Positions 54,023 to 61,805 of a stretch of DNA of 64,000 bases are shown here, piece by piece. The stretch lies in contig NZ_RKST01000001.1 in the NCBI RefSeq assembly GCF_003934165.1, forward strand, positions 186,001-250,000, in the 5' to 3' direction. The first letter of the stretch is position 1. The number at the start of each line of letters is the position of its first letter. The notes under the pieces were generated by a model that was given only the letters and a program-made list of their open reading frames with translations, did not search any database and was not told the origin of the DNA. A program made the position numbers and the translations under genes. Source of the DNA: Borborobacter arsenicus. Its GTDB lineage: Bacteria > Pseudomonadota > Alphaproteobacteria > Rhizobiales > Rhizobiaceae.

Positions 54023-55017
54023 GCCCTGGCCCCGATACGCGGATCAATCATACGATAAACCATGTCTGTCACGATATTGGCGACGATCACGATGACGGCA
54101 GAGAACAGAAGGATGCCGAGCATCGTCGGGGAGTCCCGCCGCAGGATCGATTCATAGGCCAGCCGGCCAAGACCCGGCCAGGCAAACACCGTCTCGACCA
54201 GCACGGCGCCTGCGACCACCTGCCCGAATTGCAGCCCCGCAATGGTGACCACGGGAAGGACCGCATTGCGCAGGGCATGCTTGTAGACCACGAGCCGCTC
54301 AGGCAACCCTTTCGCACGCGCGGTGCGTACATAGTCGGCAGACAGGACCTCAAGCATGCTCGACCGGGCCAGGCGGCTATACTGCGCCAGATAGACGGTT
54401 GCCAAAGTGAAAGCCGGCAGCACGAGATGGTAGGCGACATCGACGGTGTCACCCCATATTCCAGCACCGATATTGGTTACATCGCGCATGCCGCTGGTCG
54501 GGAAAATCGGCAAGGCAGAAGCGAGCCCGATGATGAGCACGATGCCCACCCAGAACACGGGTGCAGAAAAACCGGCGATCGAGATCACCGTGATGAGATG
54601 GCTCAGTATGCCGCGGGGCCTCTGGGCAGCAACCACACCTAGCGCCGTTCCGATCACGATGGCAAGGCAAAGCGCAGAGACCACCAGCAGAAGGGTAGCA
54701 GGCAAACGCTGCAGGATAAGATCCAGCACAGGCATGTTGTAGTAGAATGAAAAACCAAGATCGCCGGTAAGCACCGACAACACATAGGTGAAAAGCTGCT
54801 CGGCAAACGGCCTGTCCAAACCATATTGCTGCTGGAGCCGCGTGATCAGTTCGGGGTCGCCCCCGCCCATCTCGCCGACCATTACGGTAACGGGATCGCC
54901 CGGAGCCAGATGGATAAGCGTGAAATTAAACACGATCACGGCCAAAACCGTGACGATCGATGTCAACAAATTTCGTGCCAGCGCACTAACCGGAACCACG
55001 AACCCTCCCTGAGTCAT
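54019..55017 (-). CDS. Dpp/Opp ABC transporter permease (DppB-like)
   Basis: 332 residues. Family features: VIVFNFTLIHLAPGDPVTVM, ITRLQQQYGLDRPFAEQLFT, and the EAA loop DYVRTARAKGLPERLVVYKH. First gene of the five-gene transporter and of an operon that seems to run on to the OYE at 42866. A GTG at 54999 has GGGAGG just upstream, whereas ATG 55017 has no ribosome site, so the true start may be 54999. Confidence 0.92.
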   Translation of the reverse strand: MTQGGFVVPVSALARNLLTSIVTVLAVIVFNFTLIHLAPGDPVTVMVGEMGGGDPELITRLQQQYGLDRPFAEQLFTYVLSVLTGDLGFSFYYNMPVLDLILQRLPATLLLVVSALCLAIVIGTALGVVAAQRPRGILSHLITVISIAGFSAPVFWVGIVLIIGLASALPIFPTSGMRDVTNIGAGIWGDTVDVAYHLVLPAFTLATVYLAQYSRLARSSMLEVLSADYVRTARAKGLPERLVVYKHALRNAVLPVVTIAGLQFGQVVAGAVLVETVFAWPGLGRLAYESILRRDSPTMLGILLFSAVIVIVANIVTDMVYRMIDPRIGARA

Positions 55018-55063
55018 TTCGACTGAACTGCTACTTTAGCATTAGCTACCAGGGCGGGTTTCG

Positions 55064-55095
55064 ATATATCCAGTAGTGAGATTCAATATATCCAG
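55064..55095. promoter_or_regulatory. Two-turn direct repeat upstream of the dpp operon
   Basis: ATATATCCAG occurs at 55064-55073 and again at 55086-55095, 22 bases apart (two helical turns), 47-78 bases upstream of dppB. Looks like a tandem binding site for a regulator not encoded next to it. Confidence 0.5.
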
Positions 55096-55272
55096 ATTTT
55101 TGAGCAAGGGAAAACACCTACGCAGTCTCCAGAAAGGCGGGAGCGCGGGGCCGTGGTCCTAAAATCTTGCACCCGAGCGACGGAGAAGCGCTAGGCCAGC
55201 GACCTATCCGAACTTGCGCGCCTCGCGTGCGGTTTCAGGGGTCGCATGGATCATATTCATGAATTCACGACG

Positions 55273-55298
55273 TAGAGCGGCGGGCGCCCGCCGCTCTA
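55273..55298. terminator. 26-bp perfect palindrome, probable terminator
   Basis: TAGAGCGGCGGGC followed at once by its reverse complement, no loop bases; 3' of the cupin operon (minus strand). The remaining 55018-55417 stretch shows no recognisable gene. Confidence 0.6.
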
Positions 55299-55417
55299 TC
55301 TACTTGTTCTTGCTGTATTTGCACGACGCTGGCGCATGTGACGCCGCAAGGCCGCTGCCTAAAATGGCGAGCGCAATGGGGCCGTGCTGCGCACGCTAGA
55401 GGGCAAGCTCCTGCAGG

Positions 55418-55777
55418 CTAGCGATACTTGATGATCGCATAGTGCTTGATCGTGTGCTCCACAATTTCCCAGCAACCGGAGAAACCATTCGGGATGACAA
55501 AGGCATCGCCTGCCCGGAACTCCGAGACTTCGCCGGAATCGCTGATGAGCCGGGCGTGGCCTTTGACGAGATAGCAGAATTCGTCTTTGTCCGAACCCGC
55601 TCGCCACATGCCAGGCGTACTCTCCCAGGTTCCGGTGACGAAGTTGCCCTCGCCGTTGGCAAAAAACAATCGCGTCGTGTTTTGCGGCGATCCCTTAAGC
55701 ACCTGCGCCGGATCCGGAGCACCGTCCTGGACGCGCAAGGGTTCGTCCGCAAAGGAGATGACTGAAACAGCGGTCAT
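55418..55777 (-). CDS. Cupin-domain protein (ureidoglycine-aminohydrolase-like, DUF861)
   Basis: 119-residue single cupin with AGGAAAGA before the ATG. Shows GNFVTGTWESTPGMWRAGSD, DEFCYLVKGHARLISDSGEV, FRAGDAFVIPNGFSGCWEIV and HYAIIKYR, the pattern of the small DUF861/AllE-like cupins found beside amino-acid and ureide catabolic genes. Only one clear metal-His candidate is visible, so a binding or regulatory role is as likely as catalysis. Separated from the ATPase gene by 185 bases in which nothing else is recognisable. Confidence 0.82.
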   Translation of the reverse strand: MTAVSVISFADEPLRVQDGAPDPAQVLKGSPQNTTRLFFANGEGNFVTGTWESTPGMWRAGSDKDEFCYLVKGHARLISDSGEVSEFRAGDAFVIPNGFSGCWEIVEHTIKHYAIIKYR

Positions 55778-55962
55778 AGCATTCTTTCCTGATTATCCGT
55801 CGGGAGCATCGCAATGACGGCTAGCTCCACCATTATGTTAAAACAAACAGGGCAAAACCAGATTTGCCCCGAAGCCGGGCAAGAGGGGGACGGGTCGCCC
55901 ACGCCTGCCACCACATTCACGTCCTGCACACATGCCGACGAGGCCACAACCCGCGGCACGGT

Positions 55963-56739
55963 TCATCTCAAGATCGATGACATGAACCGCTTCAACTGGT
56001 CGGTCTGCGGGTTGTTGAACAGATGGTCTGGCGGACCTGATTCCCGAACCACGCCGTCCGCGACAAAATAGACCTGATCGGCCAGGCTCCGCGCAAAACC
56101 CATCTCATGCGAGACGACAACCATCGTCCTGCCCTTTTGCGCCAAAACCCTTATGGTTTCCAGGACACCGGAAACCAACTCCGGATCGAGCGCCGAAGTA
56201 GGCTCGTCAAAAAGGATGACCTCGGGATCCATGGCCAGCGCCCGCGCAATGGCAACCCGCTGTTTCTGGCCACCCGAAAGCTGGGCCGGATATTTCTCCA
56301 TCTCAGCCGAGAGGCCTAAGGACCGGAGTATTTCCTGCGCTTCGCCGATGGCTTTCTCGCGATCCTGCTTGAGCACCCGGACCGGACCTTCGATGACGTT
56401 CTGAAGAACGTTGCGATGGTTGAAAAGATTGAAGTGCTGGAAAACCATCGGCATCTTGGCACGGGCCTGCCTGATGGCGCTCTCCGGCTTGATGCGGATG
56501 CTGCCATTCTCCTCGTGGCAAAGAGCCTCGCCCCTGAACTTGATGGTTCCGCCAGTCGGCGTCTCAAGGAAGTTCATGCAGCGAAGCAGGGTGGACTTTC
56601 CACCGCCGCTTGGCCCGATGATGAAGGCGACCTCCCCTGCCCGAATGGAAAGATCGACACCCTTGAGGACCTGTACCCCGTTGAATTCCTTGCGCAGTCC
56701 TTCAATGCGAACGACTATCTGATCATCGTGCCGGTCCAT
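55963..56739 (-). CDS. Polar amino-acid ABC transporter ATP-binding protein (GlnQ-like)
   Basis: 258 residues. Walker [21 protein letters not shown], signature [20 protein letters not shown], Walker [17 protein letters not shown], switch [16 protein letters not shown], all typical of GlnQ/HisP proteins. Its ATG overlaps the permease stop (TAATG). Confidence 0.95.
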   Translation of the reverse strand: MDRHDDQIVVRIEGLRKEFNGVQVLKGVDLSIRAGEVAFIIGPSGGGKSTLLRCMNFLETPTGGTIKFRGEALCHEENGSIRIKPESAIRQARAKMPMVFQHFNLFNHRNVLQNVIEGPVRVLKQDREKAIGEAQEILRSLGLSAEMEKYPAQLSGGQKQRVAIARALAMDPEVILFDEPTSALDPELVSGVLETIRVLAQKGRTMVVVSHEMGFARSLADQVYFVADGVVRESGPPDHLFNNPQTDQLKRFMSSILR

Positions 56740-57449
56740 TACCTGCCTCCCGCATGCGCAGCGCCGTTTCCGCGCCGCAACTCCTCAAGCAGGTATTTGG
56801 GCGTCAGTTTCCGCTCGATGCGGATGACAATTCGGGAAGCCACAAAGCTGAGCACGAAATAAATGATCGCGACCATCATATACACTTCCATGCTTTTGAA
56901 AGTGGTGGCGATAATCATCGTGCCTTTCCTGAGAAGCTCGTTAACCGCGATAAACGAGACCAGCGAGCAGTCTTTCAGCAGCGATATGAAATAGCCGCCC
57001 ATGGTCGGGAGCGCGATCCGCAGCGCCTGTGGCAGGATGATCCTGGTCTGGATGGTATAGGCGGACATTCCGATGGAAAGGCCAGCTTCTCTCTGCCCCT
57101 TGTCGATCGACATGATCGCTGCACGGAACACCTCTGAAAGATAGGCCGACAAGTTAAGCGTCAGACCCAGGACTCCGGCCCAAAATGCTGGCAGCGATAT
57201 GCCGAACTGCGGCAAACTGAAATAGATGACGAGCAATTGAACAATCAGCGGGATGTCCCGGAAGACCTCGACATACGCGTTGAGAACCATCCTGACCAAC
57301 CTGAACCTGCTCATCCTGCCCAGTGCGACCAGCAATCCGCACGCGATCGATGCAGCCATGCTCAGGATCGACAGGGTGATAGTCATCACCGTGCCTTCGA
57401 GCAGACTTGGCAAGTAACGTGGAAACAGGACAAAGAAGAAGTCGTACAT
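56739..57449 (-). CDS. Polar amino-acid ABC transporter permease
   Basis: 236 residues with about five membrane segments. EAA-type motif YLSEVFRAAIMSIDKGQREA and GLSIGMSAYTIQTRIILPQA, plus the His/Glu/Gln-family PLIVQLLVIYFSLPQFGI. Only one permease gene is present, so the channel is presumably a homodimer. Confidence 0.94.
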   Translation of the reverse strand: MYDFFFVLFPRYLPSLLEGTVMTITLSILSMAASIACGLLVALGRMSRFRLVRMVLNAYVEVFRDIPLIVQLLVIYFSLPQFGISLPAFWAGVLGLTLNLSAYLSEVFRAAIMSIDKGQREAGLSIGMSAYTIQTRIILPQALRIALPTMGGYFISLLKDCSLVSFIAVNELLRKGTMIIATTFKSMEVYMMVAIIYFVLSFVASRIVIRIERKLTPKYLLEELRRGNGAAHAGGR

Positions 57450-57529
57450 AACGTCGAAATCCCTGCACGCTGCTGCAGCGCCATCGGCGCTGCAGCAGTG
57501 TCATTTCGCTGTGCGGTGAAGTCCGGTGA

Positions 57530-58387
57530 TTATTTCGCGAAATTGGTCTGGGATTCATCCCAGAGGCCGTATTTGGACAGGATCTTCTGCCGCTCGCCCT
57601 GCTCGTCAAGCTTCTTCAAGCCACTGTTGAAGGCGATGCGAAGATCGTCGCATTCCGGGCGGAGCGCCACACCGGTCGATCCAAGGCGGTAATCCGCCTT
57701 GTTCTGCACCTCGGCCCATTCAGCGCTGGGAACGAAATACAGGGGCTCCCCGACGATGCGCAGATCGTCCATTTCCGACATCTGGGCGACGAGGACAGCC
57801 TGATCCATGACAACGGCATCGACCTGGCCATTGCGCAACGCCACGAAAGGCTCGCCGAAATTGTTGTAGTCCATCACCTTGTCGGCAACACCCTTTTCGA
57901 CCAGCGAATGGGCGACCAGGGAGTCGTTCGAGCCCATCGTGGAGGCTAGTGTCTTGCCCTTCAGATCTTCGATGTTCTGGATCGGCGAGTCCTTCTTCAC
58001 CACGATCCGGTCGTGATACATGAAGTAGAAGTCGGAGAAGCTGATCTTGCCTTCCGCGACCCGTTGCTCGGTCTTGCCCATGCCAGACATGACGATGTCC
58101 CAACGCTCCGCCTTCAGGCCGGGGATAAGCGTGGTCCATTCGGTGATGACATATTCGTATTCGAGGCCCATATCCTTGGCCACGAATTCAAGGATTTCGT
58201 TTTCGAGCCCGGTATAGGCGCCGTCCTCCTGCTGCCAGATCCAGGGCTTGAGACCCATAACCCCGACGCCGACACGAAGTTTTCCGGCAGTACGGATGTC
58301 ATCGAGACACCCGGCCGCAGCTTGAGCGATACCAGCAAATAGAATCGAAGATGCAAGCGCCAGCTTGCAGAAGCTTTTCATGCGCAT
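57530..58387 (-). CDS. Polar amino-acid ABC transporter substrate-binding protein
   Basis: 285 residues with a Sec signal (KLALASSILFAGIAQAAAG). Solute-binding family 3 pattern: GKLRVGVGVMGLKPWIWQQE, ENEILEFVAKDMGLEYEYVI, WDIVMSGMGKTEQRVAEGKI, VDAVVMDQAVLVAQM and LRPECDDLRIAFNSGLKKLD. Feeds the single permease and GlnQ-like ATPase. The adjacent M24 hydrolase suggests the ligand is a modified amino acid. Alternative ATG at 58381. Confidence 0.92.
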   Translation of the reverse strand: MRMKSFCKLALASSILFAGIAQAAAGCLDDIRTAGKLRVGVGVMGLKPWIWQQEDGAYTGLENEILEFVAKDMGLEYEYVITEWTTLIPGLKAERWDIVMSGMGKTEQRVAEGKISFSDFYFMYHDRIVVKKDSPIQNIEDLKGKTLASTMGSNDSLVAHSLVEKGVADKVMDYNNFGEPFVALRNGQVDAVVMDQAVLVAQMSEMDDLRIVGEPLYFVPSAEWAEVQNKADYRLGSTGVALRPECDDLRIAFNSGLKKLDEQGERQKILSKYGLWDESQTNFAK

Positions 58388-58425
58388 GTGAGATCTTTCT
58401 CTGTTTTTAGGGTAGTCGTTCTTGG

Positions 58426-59664
58426 TTAGTCGATTACGATCAAGGGGAACGGCTGCTCGGAGAGCATCAACGCCTCATCCTGCTTGAACAGGAAGGATTC
58501 AATCGTGAAGTACTGCCCCACGAAGCGTGGCAGGAAGAACTGATTTTCGTAGTTCACCGCAGTGCCCGGCTCAAACAGCCGATCCGCATTAATCTCGGAG
58601 AGCGGGTCAAAAATGAAATTGCCGACCCAGTCCGGCGGGAAGGAAATTCCCATTTCGTAGCCGCCGATCCAGCCACGCTCACCCCAAAGCCCTTCCTCGA
58701 TGAAGTAATTCATCATCGTTTCGTTGAACTCGCGTACCGGCAGGTTTGGACGCAGGACGCCGCGTATCAACTCCATGGAGTGAGCCACCCTGTTGGCGAC
58801 ATCGGCCACATCCGCATCAGGCTCGCCGGTCGAGAAGGTTCGCGCCATGTTGATGTGATAGCGCTTGTGCACGCCGCAGAGGTCCACGAGGACCAGCTCG
58901 CCCTTGCCGATCTTCCTGCGCGTGGCAAGGCCATGATGCGCATTGGTCTTGGACCCGGACAGGACAGGCATCGTAATGCTAGGGTTTTCACCGCCGGCTG
59001 CCGCCATCGCCCGTACGATCTCGCCATAGACCTCGAGTTCGGTGACTCCTGGACGGATCGTAGCTTTGGCGGCCGCCATGCCGATATTCGCGATTCTGGC
59101 AGCCTCTTCCAGGCAGGCGATCTCGGCCGGCGATTTGACCCAGCGCTGCTCGCGCAGGATATCGGTCCCGTCGACAACCTTCACGCCCGCAGCCTCGAAG
59201 GCGGCCTGATGCTGCCCTCCAATGACCCTGTTTGGCCGGTAGCTTCGATATTCAAGCCCAACGGTTCCCTTCAGCCAGCCTTCGGCTTTGAGCTGATCGA
59301 CAACAAAATCGATGCTGCCGCGCAGAATGTGACGCGGGAAAAACCGGGTGTCGGTCGAGCGCGTGAAAACGCGGCCGAGCACGGCCTCACGCTCGCTGTC
59401 GAACAGAATGTATTTGTCGTGATCGACGTGAACGGCAATGCCTGAACTGGCCGGCCACTGGCTTGGCGATTGCGCCTGATACCAAAGTGCCTGGTAGCCC
59501 GACATGTAGAACATGCTTTCCGGAGCAGTGAGGAACAGCATGTCGACACCCGCCGCAGCCATGCGGCCACGCAGCTTGGTCAGACGGTCACTGAACTCCT
59601 GATCCGAGAACGGCGCTTCATTCTCTGGCTGACTCTTGAGGTAGACCTCGTCACGATATTCCAC
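58426..59664 (-). CDS. M24-fold hydrolase (Xaa-Pro peptidase / creatinase / DoeA-like)
   Basis: 412 residues from GTG 59664, which has GGAGGAA five bases upstream; a TTG at 59682 is less likely. The creatinase N-domain (FSDRLTKLRGRMAAAGVDML) is followed by the pita-bread domain. Metal-site comparison: first Asp kept in ELVLVDLCGVHKRYHIN, second Asp replaced by Asn (HINMARTF), G-H-G-x-G replaced by GYEMGISFPPDWVG, and Glu present in NYENQFF and FTIESF. The GISFPPDW block recalls ectoine hydrolase DoeA/EutD. Probably an amidohydrolase on a small compound rather than a peptidase. First gene of the transporter operon. Confidence 0.88.
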   Translation of the reverse strand: MEYRDEVYLKSQPENEAPFSDQEFSDRLTKLRGRMAAAGVDMLFLTAPESMFYMSGYQALWYQAQSPSQWPASSGIAVHVDHDKYILFDSEREAVLGRVFTRSTDTRFFPRHILRGSIDFVVDQLKAEGWLKGTVGLEYRSYRPNRVIGGQHQAAFEAAGVKVVDGTDILREQRWVKSPAEIACLEEAARIANIGMAAAKATIRPGVTELEVYGEIVRAMAAAGGENPSITMPVLSGSKTNAHHGLATRRKIGKGELVLVDLCGVHKRYHINMARTFSTGEPDADVADVANRVAHSMELIRGVLRPNLPVREFNETMMNYFIEEGLWGERGWIGGYEMGISFPPDWVGNFIFDPLSEINADRLFEPGTAVNYENQFFLPRFVGQYFTIESFLFKQDEALMLSEQPFPLIVID

Positions 59665-59697
59665 TGCGCTTCCTCCATGCAACTTTTCACAGGACTA

Positions 59698-59716
59698 CAA
59701 TTTCTGTTTAAAATTG
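59698..59716. promoter_or_regulatory. Inverted repeat upstream of the M24 gene
   Basis: CAATTT and AAATTG separated by seven bases, 34 bases upstream of the GTG start. Candidate operator for the adjacent XRE-cupin regulator. Confidence 0.35.
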
Positions 59717-59754
59717 CAAGAGCATTAAACGCAAGAGGCACACTTTATGCGCAA

Positions 59755-60384
59755 TTAATAATAGGGCGGCGTATCCACCCACAGAACCTCGGTAACTTCA
59801 TCCGATGCGCTACAATAGCGGTGCGGCAAGGTGCTCTTGAAGCGAAAGCTGTCGCCGGCCTTCAGAATGTAGCTGTCCTCCTCCACCCACAATTTTATGG
59901 CGCCGCACAGAACCAGGCCTGCCTCCTCACCCTTATGCGTATAGTATTCCGGCCCTGACGTGCCACCCGGCTCCAGCCGGATCAGCAACAACTCAACCGT
60001 CCCGCTGAAATCGGGAGTGAGCAGCTCCTTGGAGACCCCATTTTGGCGTAACATCATGATTCTACGTGCATTATTCCGGACAATCCGGCCGATTTCATTA
60101 GCTGGGGGGATGTCTCCCTCTTGAAAAAAGAGCGACGTCGGCACCTTCAGCGCCTCGCTGATCTGTCGCAGGGATCTGATCGACGGCGATGCCGCCCCCC
60201 TCTCGATCTGGCTGATCATTCCGATCGAAAGGCCGGCTTTCTCGGCCAACTCCTTCAATGAAAGGCCAGCCGATTTCCTCATGGCGCGCACCTGCAGCCC
60301 AAGCCAGAGATCAGCCGAAGCGGGATTCGAAACCTCGGTGCTGGCCTGTTTCGGCGTTGATTTCATACTAGCGTTCTTGGACAT
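59755..60384 (-). CDS. XRE-family regulator with C-terminal cupin (PuuR-like)
   Basis: 209 residues. HTH: LGLQVRAMRKSAGLSLKELA, EKAGLSIGMISQIERGAASP, SIRSLRQISEALKVPTSLFF. The C-terminal cupin (EYYTHKGEEAGLVLCGAIKL, LKAGDSFRFKSTLPHRYCSA) should sense the small-molecule substrate. Such regulators control amine, ectoine-type or amino-acid use. Lies upstream of the M24 operon on the same strand and divergent from the FAD oxidoreductase; a perfect palindrome in the gap is its likely operator. Confidence 0.93.
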   Translation of the reverse strand: MSKNASMKSTPKQASTEVSNPASADLWLGLQVRAMRKSAGLSLKELAEKAGLSIGMISQIERGAASPSIRSLRQISEALKVPTSLFFQEGDIPPANEIGRIVRNNARRIMMLRQNGVSKELLTPDFSGTVELLLIRLEPGGTSGPEYYTHKGEEAGLVLCGAIKLWVEEDSYILKAGDSFRFKSTLPHRYCSASDEVTEVLWVDTPPYY

Positions 60385-60409
60385 ACCGCTCCGCTTTCAA
60401 ATTATAATA

Positions 60410-60421
60410 GGATTGCAATCC
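60410..60421. promoter_or_regulatory. Perfect 12-bp palindrome GGATTGCAATCC, candidate XRE operator
   Basis: Lies 26 bases upstream of the XRE start and 56 bases upstream of the divergent FAD oxidoreductase; self-complementary over all 12 bases. It overlaps TATAATAG, a plausible -10 element. Confidence 0.55.
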
Positions 60422-60476
60422 AATCCATCAAATGCAACAGTGATGCTCACAGACAGGTACCGTACGGACTTATTCG

Positions 60477-61754
60477 ATGCAAATACCCGAGATGGGAGAT
60501 TCCCTATGGTACCGTACAGTCGGCGAGCCCGTAGTCATCGACCCTGACCTCACCGAGAATCTGCAATCCGATGTAGTGATAGTCGGAGCGGGGTATACAG
60601 GATTGAGCACAGCCCTTCACCTGGCTGAAGGCGGCTATTCGGTCGCCGTGATCGAGGCGAAGCAGGTTGGGTGGGGCGCTTCAGGCCGAAATGGCGGCCA
60701 GGTGATACCGGGACTGAAACTCGACCCGGATGACCTGGAGCGACGGTTCGGCGCCGCTCTCGTGGAGACAGCCGGCGCCACGGCCGATCTTGTATTCTCC
60801 CTCATCGAAAAACATAGCATTCAATGCGAGCCGAGGCGTGCAGGCTGGATACAGGGTGCACATTCGCCACGTGCGCTCAAGGCACTGAACGGGCGGGCAG
60901 AGCAATGGGCCCGCAGGGGAGCTTCCGTCGATTTTCTCTCGGCAGCGGAGACTAAGGCGCTGACCGGGACTGACGTTTATTGCGGCAGCCTGATCGACAG
61001 GCGAGCAGGAACCATTCAACCCCTTGGCTATGCCAGAGGCCTGGCACGCGCTGCGCGGCAGGCAGGCGCTCAGATCTTCGGCAAGTCGCCAGTGCTTTCC
61101 ATCAGCAAGGTACCGGGCGGCTGGCGCTCGAATACCGCCGGCGGGTCTGTCTCATCGACTCATGTCGTAATCGCCACCGATGCCTACAGCGACCGGCTAT
61201 GGCCCGGCCTGGCAAATTCCTTTCTTACGGTAAGAAGCATCCAGATGGCGACGAAACCGCTCGGCAAGATCGCGGAAGAGATCCTGCCGACTGGCGCCTG
61301 CGTTTCGGAGAGCCGCAAGCTTTCCTATTACTTCCGGCGGGATGCGGCAGGGCGCTTTCTCATTGGCGGTCGCGGCCCGATGCGGGAGGAAAAAAGCGCG
61401 GAAGGCATGTTTACCGCGCTGCGGAGCGCCATCCAGCAAAGATATCCAGCGATCGCCGATTGCGAAATCGAACATCAGTGGTCGGGCAAGGTCTCGCTCA
61501 CCATCGACCAGTTGCCGCACATCCATGAGCCGGCCCCCGGCATTCACATCGGCCACGGCTACAATGGCCGCGGTATTGCTGTCTCAACCTTGATGGGCGC
61601 TTTGCTGGCCGACCGAATCGCCGGCGGCCCGATGCACTCATTGATCCCGCCATCGCCATTGCAGGCAATCCCCTGGCATAGAATCCGTCAACCATTGCTG
61701 ACGGCTGCCATCGGCTATTACCGTCTCAAGGATGCCCTTGGTTTTGGTTCCTGA
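60477..61754 (+). CDS. FAD-dependent amine/amino-acid oxidoreductase (DadA/PuuB-like)
   Basis: 425 residues. FAD site VVIVGAGYTGLSTALHLAEG near residue 35, GWGASGRNGGQVIPGLKLDP, and C-terminal WSGKVSLTIDQLPHIHEPAP and GYNGRGIAVSTLMGALLADR. Clearly paralogous to 41512-42804, sharing SLW near the N-terminus and the same motif spacing. Followed after 51 bases by an amidase and then an LhgO-like oxidase, forming a plus-strand operon divergent from the XRE gene. ATG 60492 is an alternative start. Confidence 0.93.
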   Translation: MQIPEMGDSLWYRTVGEPVVIDPDLTENLQSDVVIVGAGYTGLSTALHLAEGGYSVAVIEAKQVGWGASGRNGGQVIPGLKLDPDDLERRFGAALVETAGATADLVFSLIEKHSIQCEPRRAGWIQGAHSPRALKALNGRAEQWARRGASVDFLSAAETKALTGTDVYCGSLIDRRAGTIQPLGYARGLARAARQAGAQIFGKSPVLSISKVPGGWRSNTAGGSVSSTHVVIATDAYSDRLWPGLANSFLTVRSIQMATKPLGKIAEEILPTGACVSESRKLSYYFRRDAAGRFLIGGRGPMREEKSAEGMFTALRSAIQQRYPAIADCEIEHQWSGKVSLTIDQLPHIHEPAPGIHIGHGYNGRGIAVSTLMGALLADRIAGGPMHSLIPPSPLQAIPWHRIRQPLLTAAIGYYRLKDALGFGS

Positions 61755-61805
61755 TGACGGCCGAGCCAGTATATTTCCGAAGCAAAAGAATAGCAGGACA
61801 TTTCG

